Assembly (NCBI GenBank): GCA_934481355.1
Contig: CAKSPH010000004.1
Coordinates: forward strand, 1 to 64,000
DNA from: an uncultured Oscillospiraceae bacterium
GTDB taxonomy: Bacteria > Bacillota > Clostridia > Oscillospirales > Ruminococcaceae
Reading direction: 5' to 3'
Length of the DNA: 64,000 nucleotides
The notes under the pieces were generated by a model. It was not told where the DNA came from. It worked only from the letters and a program-made list of their open reading frames with translations, and did not search any database. This document shows, piece after piece, positions 59,361-64,000 of the stretch; position 1 is the stretch's first letter, and every line of letters begins with the position of its first letter. The translations under genes were made by a program, and so were the position numbers.

Positions 59361-59413
59361 TATGGCAATACCGCACAAAATCCAATAAATGGTCTTGGTG
59401 CGGTGTTGCCATA
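59361..59413 (-). promoter_or_regulatory. Large stem-loop in the zapA leader
   Basis: TATGGCAATACCGCAC (59361-59376) pairs with GTGCGGTGTTGCCATA (59398-59413), 16 bp with one G-U/mismatch. It lies within the 147-nt 5' leader between the promoter and the ribosome binding site. There is no U-tract, so it is not a terminator. Confidence 0.55.
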
Positions 59414-59455
59414 TTTCCAAACCAGTTTTGCGCATACTATATCCTGCTATATAAT

Positions 59456-59484
59456 ATTATAGCTTAATTCCTGAAGTATTGCAA
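59456..59484 (-). promoter_or_regulatory. Promoter of the zapA-U32 unit
   Basis: Minus strand TTGCAA (59484-59479), 17-bp spacer, TATAAT (59461-59456). Confidence 0.82.
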
Positions 59485-59610
59485 GCGTTTTTTGAAAAAT
59501 ATGAGCCATTTTCACCACAGAGAAACGGCTTTGGGAATATGCTCCCGTAACTTGACAAAAAATAGCCAAAAAAAAGCGCGGAAAATCTGAAATTTTAGGA
59601 TAATAATATA

Positions 59611-59639
59611 TTGCACACGGCGCACAATAATGGTATAAT
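59611..59639 (+). promoter_or_regulatory. Promoter of mreB
   Basis: TTGCAC (59611-59616), 17-bp spacer, TATAAT (59634-59639), in the 423-bp divergent gap. A TTGACA at 59552 has no matching -10. Confidence 0.78.
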
Positions 59640-59725
59640 TATAATTGTACTATTATGTATAAGGGTATCTGGAAATACAGAATACTTGTAATATTTTACA
59701 AAAGAATGAACACGGAGGAAACAGA

Positions 59726-60745
59726 ATGTTTGGACTTACCAAGGATATCGGTATTGACTTAGGAACAGCGAACACGCTTGTATATATGCGCGGAAAGGGC
59801 ATCATTATCCGCGAGCCGTCAGTAGTTGCAGTGGACAAGAAGCTCCAGTGCGTGCGCTACGTCGGTCAGGAGGCAAAGGACGTCATCGGACGTACACCTG
59901 GCTCCATCGTTGCAGTGCGCCCGCTCAAGGACGGCGTTATCGCCGACTTCGACATGACCTCAAGCATGCTGGAGCAGTTCATCAAGAAGGCGCTCAGGGG
60001 CAGAGGAAAGGCAAGGGTCATCATCTGCATTCCCTCCGGAGTTACCGAGGTCGAGCGCCGCGCCGTAAAGGAAGCCGCACAGAACGCCGGCGCAAAGCGC
60101 GTTTCCATCATTGAGGAGCCTATGGCTGCGGCTATCGGAGCTGGTCTGCCCGTTGCGGAGCCTGTCGGCAGCATGATCGTAGATATCGGCGGCGGCACCA
60201 GCGAGGTGGCTATAATCTCCCTGGGCGGCATCGTAACTGCGCGCTCCGTAAGGGTTGCAGGCGACGAGTTCGACTCCGCGATAATCAACTACATCAAGAA
60301 GAAGTACAACCTGCTCATAGGCGAGCGCACAGCCGAGAACATCAAGATGGGCATAGGCTCCGCGTTCAAGACCAGCGACACAGAACCCGTAATGGATATC
60401 AAGGGAAGAAACCTCCTCAACGGTCTGCCGGAGAACATAACCGTTACCAGCGAGGAGATACGCGAGGCCATTTCCGAGCCGCTCTCCCACGTTATCGACG
60501 CCATCAAGACCACTCTTGAGAAAACTCCCCCTGAGCTTGCGGCGGATATCATCGAATCCGGAATCATGCTCGCAGGCGGCGGAGCCCTCCTCAGAGGCCT
60601 CGACCAGCTTATCCACGAGGAGACCGGTATGCCCGTAAAGATCGCCGAGAGACCCCTCGACTGCGTTGCAGACGGCACCGGAAAGGTACTCGAAAACATC
60701 GACAAGCTTGAGGACGTACTCAGCGAGGACGAGAACATCTACTGA
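59726..60745 (+). CDS. mreB: Rod-shape determining protein MreB
   Basis: 339 aa, normal length. Actin-fold motifs: phosphate 1 [17 protein letters not shown], phosphate 2 [19 protein letters not shown] and the adenosine region [13 protein letters not shown]. It polymerises under the membrane and guides peptidoglycan synthesis. GGAGGAA precedes the ATG. The C-terminal tail ends [10 protein letters not shown]. It is followed by an unknown membrane protein, pyrK and pyrD before mreC, which breaks the usual mreB-mreC adjacency. Confidence 0.96.
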   Translation: MFGLTKDIGIDLGTANTLVYMRGKGIIIREPSVVAVDKKLQCVRYVGQEAKDVIGRTPGSIVAVRPLKDGVIADFDMTSSMLEQFIKKALRGRGKARVIICIPSGVTEVERRAVKEAAQNAGAKRVSIIEEPMAAAIGAGLPVAEPVGSMIVDIGGGTSEVAIISLGGIVTARSVRVAGDEFDSAIINYIKKKYNLLIGERTAENIKMGIGSAFKTSDTEPVMDIKGRNLLNGLPENITVTSEEIREAISEPLSHVIDAIKTTLEKTPPELAADIIESGIMLAGGGALLRGLDQLIHEETGMPVKIAERPLDCVADGTGKVLENIDKLEDVLSEDENIY

Positions 60746-60763
60746 TTCCCGAAAGGACAATAA

Positions 60764-61402
60764 ATGAAAATCGGCAAATACCCCGTCAGGCATTCATATA
60801 AAGTCGCGCGCATAGTTTCAGATGTTTTCTCGCTGGGACTGGCGGTGTTCATATGCTCCGTGGAATATATGTTCATGTCGGTGTACAGCGACACGCTGAC
60901 CTCCTACATCGGCGAGGAAAATCTCGCGAAATTCACGGAAACGGACCCATCGCTGCCATGGAAGCACTGGCTGACCCTGATATTCCCGGCGGCCGTGCTG
61001 GCAGTATTTGTGGTTTATGTGATACTGGTACTCACCAGCCACAGGCTGAGCGGGCTCAGCATAAATAAGCGCAATGCGCAGAAGGTCTACGATATGTATA
61101 CGCTGTGCGTTTCGCTCTGCAAGATACCTGCGCTTATGTTCATCAATGAAATGATGATGATAACCCACAACAAAATGCTGCTGTCGGATGAGAGCTGGGT
61201 TTCTGTTCAGCTCGCGCTCGACCTTGTTATCATCGCGCTGCTGATATGCGTTTTCCGGCACCTGATGATAAAAGTGACAACTCCCGAACCGTCCGCGCCT
61301 AAAACCGGAGCAGTCCGCGTAAAGGCAGTCGCAAGGCCCGCAGGGCAGGAGAGCCCCGCTCCCGCCGGGGACGACAAAATCAACGATACCGAAAGGAACT
61401 GA
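60764..61402 (+). CDS. Four-helix membrane protein, unknown
   Basis: 212 aa with hydrophobic segments at about 18-42, 68-92, 112-130 and 147-168, and a hydrophilic Pro/Ala/Lys tail (APKTGAVRVKAVARPAGQES). No domain is recognised. It starts 18 nt after mreB and ends 1 nt before pyrK, so it is part of the mreB transcript. Possible links to envelope growth are by position only. Confidence 0.65.
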   Translation: MKIGKYPVRHSYKVARIVSDVFSLGLAVFICSVEYMFMSVYSDTLTSYIGEENLAKFTETDPSLPWKHWLTLIFPAAVLAVFVVYVILVLTSHRLSGLSINKRNAQKVYDMYTLCVSLCKIPALMFINEMMMITHNKMLLSDESWVSVQLALDLVIIALLICVFRHLMIKVTTPEPSAPKTGAVRVKAVARPAGQESPAPAGDDKINDTERN

Positions 61403-61403
61403 C

Positions 61404-62180
61404 ATGAGCTACTACTGCGACAAGTATCCCATCGTGGAGAAAAAAACGATCTCCAGGGATACATTCTCTATCACGATATACGCTCCGGAGGCTGCAAAGG
61501 CAGCCCACACCGGACAGTTTGCAAACATATCTGCGCCGGGGTTCACCCTCAGGCGTCCGATATCCATATGCGAATTCAGCCGCTCAAAGGGAACTATACG
61601 CTTTGTATTCGAAGTCCGCGGCAAGGGCACGGAGGCTATTTCCCGGCTGAACCCCGGCGATAATCTGGACGTGCTGGGTCCCCTCGGCAACGGATTCTCC
61701 GTTCCGGACAGCGCAAGAAGAGTCGTGCTGGTCGGCGGCGGCATCGGAGTCCCCCCCATGCTGGGTCTTGCAAAGAAGCTCGGCAGCAGGAGCACGGCTA
61801 TCCTTGGCTTCCGGGATTACAGCAGGATAATCCTCGCCGATGAATTTGAGAAGTACGGCGCAAGCACCGCCATCTGCACGGACGACGGCTCCGTCGGATA
61901 CAACGGCACGGTTTCCACTCCCCTTGAGAGCACGCTAAAAAACGTCGGCGCCGACCTCGTGTGCGCGTGCGGTCCTATGCCCATGCTGAACGCTGTGGCT
62001 AAGGTCTGCGCGGAGTACAGCGTTCCCTGCAAGGTATCCATGGAACAGAGAATGGGCTGCGGCGTGGGCGCGTGCGTTGTATGCTCCTGCCTGACTGTAA
62101 GGAATGGTCAGGAACACTATGCAAGGGTCTGCAAGGACGGTCCCGTATTCGACGCAAAGGAGGTAAAGTTCAATGGCTGA
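61404..62180 (+). CDS. pyrK: Dihydroorotate dehydrogenase electron-transfer subunit
   Basis: 258 aa. An FAD-binding ferredoxin-reductase-type domain includes RRPISICEF (flavin) and LVGGGIGVPPMLGLA (nucleotide). The 2Fe-2S cysteines are C219, C224, C227 and C243 (MGCGVGACVVC ... RVCKDGPVF). With PyrD type IB it passes electrons from dihydroorotate to NAD+. It overlaps pyrD by 8 nt. The rest of the pyr genes are 15 kb away. Confidence 0.95.
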   Translation: MSYYCDKYPIVEKKTISRDTFSITIYAPEAAKAAHTGQFANISAPGFTLRRPISICEFSRSKGTIRFVFEVRGKGTEAISRLNPGDNLDVLGPLGNGFSVPDSARRVVLVGGGIGVPPMLGLAKKLGSRSTAILGFRDYSRIILADEFEKYGASTAICTDDGSVGYNGTVSTPLESTLKNVGADLVCACGPMPMLNAVAKVCAEYSVPCKVSMEQRMGCGVGACVVCSCLTVRNGQEHYARVCKDGPVFDAKEVKFNG

Positions 62181-63084
62181 TCTGAGCGTAAAAATCGCCG
62201 GCGTGGAGTTCCCGAATCCCGTTATCGCGGCTTCCGGCACCTACGGCAACGGCGAATGCTTCACCGACCTTTATCCCCTGTCCCGTCTCGGCGGCGTTTC
62301 CTGCAAGGGAATGACCATCGAACCGAAAATGGGCAATATTCCCCCGAGAATTGCGGAAACTCCGTCCGGTATACTTAACTCCGTAGGACTCCAGAACATC
62401 GGCGTTCACGGCTTCATCGAGTACTACCTCCCGACCCTCAAGGAAGAGGGCAACGTTATCATCGCGAACGTTGCCGGCGCTGTCATCGACGACTACATCG
62501 CCGCCGCAGAGGCTCTCGACTGCACCAGCGTGGACATGATAGAGCTGAACATCTCCTGTCCGAACGTAAAGGCGGGCGGCGCGACATGGGGCGTGACCTG
62601 CGAGGGCGCAGCCTCCGTAACAAAGGCGGTGAGAGCCGCCACCAGCAAGCCGCTGATAGTTAAGCTCACCCCGAACGTCACCAACATCACCGAGATCGCA
62701 AAGGCGGTCGAAGCGGAGGGCGCGGACAGCATTTCCCTCATCAACACGCTTCTCGGCATGAGAATAGATATCAGGAACCATCGTCCTATACTACACAACA
62801 ACGTGGGCGGACTTTCCGGCCCGGCGATATTCCCGGTTGCAGTACGCATGGTATGGCAGTGCTACAACGCCGTAAAGATCCCGATAATCGGCATGGGCGG
62901 TATTTCCACATGGGAGGACGCCGTTGAAATGATGCTCGCCGGTGCGACAGCTATCCAGATGGGCACCGCGATATTCACCGACCCGTGGTCCCCGATAAGG
63001 GTCATCGAGGGTCTGAACGACTATATGGACAAGAACGGCATCAGGGATCTTTCCGAGCTGACAGGTCAGGTAAAGCCCTGGTAA
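62173..63084 (+). CDS. pyrD: Dihydroorotate dehydrogenase, catalytic subunit (type IB)
   Basis: 303 aa. FMN-barrel features: NPVIAASGTYGNG, GMTIEPKMGN, the catalytic C129 in ELNISCPNVKAGG, and the FMN phosphate loop IIGMGGIS with AIQMGTAIF. The Cys base (not Ser) and the pyrK partner identify type IB. It oxidises dihydroorotate to orotate in the cytoplasm. It is followed by mreC after 28 nt. Confidence 0.96.
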   Translation: MADLSVKIAGVEFPNPVIAASGTYGNGECFTDLYPLSRLGGVSCKGMTIEPKMGNIPPRIAETPSGILNSVGLQNIGVHGFIEYYLPTLKEEGNVIIANVAGAVIDDYIAAAEALDCTSVDMIELNISCPNVKAGGATWGVTCEGAASVTKAVRAATSKPLIVKLTPNVTNITEIAKAVEAEGADSISLINTLLGMRIDIRNHRPILHNNVGGLSGPAIFPVAVRMVWQCYNAVKIPIIGMGGISTWEDAVEMMLAGATAIQMGTAIFTDPWSPIRVIEGLNDYMDKNGIRDLSELTGQVKPW

Positions 63085-63112
63085 TTTCCGGTATCCTTAA
63101 AGCGGAGCATTT

Positions 63113-63979
63113 ATGAAAGAGTTTTTTCACAGCGTAAAATTCAAAATACTTATCTGCATAGCTGCTCTGCTTCTCGGGCTGATGGCTTACGTTGCAGTCG
63201 CGGCGGGAACGCAGACGCTCCCGGAGCAGATGATCAACACCGTGACCTATCCGTTCGTTACGGCGGCGAACGCCATCTCCAACAGCGTGAACGGCTTCAT
63301 CGACAAGCTGGTGAACGCAGACACCTATAAGTCCCAGAACGACGAGCTGCGCGAGCTTGTCACCGAGATGTATGAACGCTCCGCAGACTATGAGGAGCTC
63401 CAGAAGGAAAACGAGCAGCTCCGGGAAATGCTTGGACTAAGTCAGAAGCACAAGGACTTCAAGTTCTCAGAGCCGTGCAGCATTATCGCCAGAAACGCAA
63501 ACGACATCTACGGCGGATTCACGATAAATCAGGGCAGCAGCTCCGGAATATCGCTCAACGACCCGGTAATAACCTCGGTAGGTCTTATCGGCAGAGTCAC
63601 TGAGATAGCCCCGAATTACGCAAGGGTGTCCACGATACTTTCCCCGCAGGTGAACGTCGGAGTTTACACCATGCGCACCAAGACCACCGGCGTGCTTGAA
63701 AACGACATCATCACCGCCGGAGACAAGCTGTGCCTTATGAGCAATATCCTGAAGGACGCTGATATCGAGCCGGGAGACGTTATCGTGACCTCCGGTCAGA
63801 GCGGTCTTTTCCCGGAGGGAATAATAGTCGGCACCGTAAAGGATGTCTACAACGACCCGAACGGACTTTCAAAGCACGCCATTATCGAGCCCGCCGAGGA
63901 CAGCTTCAATATAACCTCCGTATACGCCGTGACGGATTTCGACGGCAAGGGTCTTTCATTCGACGACATAGAATACTGA
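63113..63979 (+). CDS. mreC: Cell shape-determining protein MreC
   Basis: 288 aa. One N-terminal membrane helix (about 12-33), a coiled coil (about 75-108, ELRELVTEMYERSADYEELQ) and the two-barrel MreC domain with NDIYGGFTINQGSSSGISLNDPVI and GDVIVTSGQSGLFPEGIIVGTV. It anchors outside the membrane and links MreB to the wall synthesis machinery. mreD is expected just beyond the window. GGAGC lies upstream of the ATG. Confidence 0.95.
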   Translation: MKEFFHSVKFKILICIAALLLGLMAYVAVAAGTQTLPEQMINTVTYPFVTAANAISNSVNGFIDKLVNADTYKSQNDELRELVTEMYERSADYEELQKENEQLREMLGLSQKHKDFKFSEPCSIIARNANDIYGGFTINQGSSSGISLNDPVITSVGLIGRVTEIAPNYARVSTILSPQVNVGVYTMRTKTTGVLENDIITAGDKLCLMSNILKDADIEPGDVIVTSGQSGLFPEGIIVGTVKDVYNDPNGLSKHAIIEPAEDSFNITSVYAVTDFDGKGLSFDDIEY

Positions 63980-64000
63980 TAACGGTACGGCATTTGCTGT

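Noticed and set aside
57927..59462. 511-codon Ser/Phe-rich frame opposite the zapA-like gene
   Set aside because: It is the complement of the Glu/Lys/Ala coiled-coil codons; its composition and lack of a start signal mark it as a shadow.
59552..59580. TTGACA at 59552 as the mreB promoter
   Set aside because: No -10 box lies 16-18 bp downstream; the pair at 59611/59634 fits far better.
1..64000. tRNA, rRNA, tmRNA, phage integration or transposase genes
   Set aside because: Looked for by eye in intergenic gaps and among the translations; none was seen. A tRNAscan/Infernal run would be decisive.

Overview
The window looks like the chromosome of an anaerobic, Gram-positive, plant-fibre-associated Clostridium, most like the Ruminococcus/Oscillospiraceae group. 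The evidence is: purine-rich AGGAGG-type ribosome binding sites; about twenty sigma-A promoters with 17-bp spacers; a GerW/YtfJ sporulation-family gene; ScpA/ScpB, MreB/MreC and type IB dihydroorotate dehydrogenase (PyrK/PyrD); a hybrid-cluster protein; lipoproteins with strong lipoboxes; and secreted glycan enzymes (GH5, CotH kinase, esterases). The species assignment is inference. No rRNA, tRNA, CRISPR array, prophage or transposase gene was seen. Most genes are ordinary housekeeping genes.

Layout. 1-10 kb: an SGNH esterase, a sugar isomerase-like protein, topoisomerase III, a starch unit (43-aa membrane peptide, MalQ, GNAT), RNase R, SecG and a DUF368 transporter. 10.4-14.3 kb: a small NrdD-tail-like protein and a sugar ABC transporter (two permeases and a binding lipoprotein, no ATPase). 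14.3-15.2 kb: a 0.9-kb gene-free stretch with operator-like sites, a helical-phase direct-repeat array and two long palindromic elements. 15.2-18.4 kb: a three-gene biotin carboxyltransferase set. 18.6-23.8 kb: a chromosome segregation/envelope operon (M50-like, scpA, scpB, DUF2953, ytfJ, dac, rluB). 23.9-26.5 kb: three lipoprotein genes, each with its own promoter. 26.6-28.2 kb: hcp.

28.3-38.2 kb is one long leftward run of tightly packed genes: sialate-O-acetylesterase, DUF896, SDR, thioesterase, GH5, CotH, a 35-aa membrane peptide, DUF624, a membrane protein, uridine phosphorylase and a HAD phosphatase. 38.4-46.5 kb is the pyrimidine operon pyrR-pyrC-pyrF-carA-carB, followed by ruvX. It has a consensus promoter and a terminator/antiterminator leader, and a palindromic repeat sits between pyrF and carA. 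The other two pyrimidine genes, pyrK and pyrD, lie at 61-63 kb between mreB and mreC.

46.5-64 kb: hydrolase, sirtuin, clostripain-like lipoprotein, MinD-like ATPase with methylglyoxal synthase, DUF378, a probable small RNA gene at about 52.25-52.38 kb, metA (acetyl type), a zinc-ribbon membrane protein, DUF3343 with a cysteine desulfurase, U32 peptidase with a ZapA/coiled-coil fusion, mreB, a membrane protein, pyrK, pyrD and mreC.

The best candidates for something undescribed are the free-standing small RNA unit, the catalytically dead M50 protein heading the scp operon, the secreted CotH kinase coupled to a GH5 enzyme with an inserted domain, the NrdD-tail protein with a palindrome on its promoter, and the direct-repeat array and palindromes at 14.6-15.2 kb. 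Start sites were moved to internal codons wherever a ribosome binding site and family conservation agreed.
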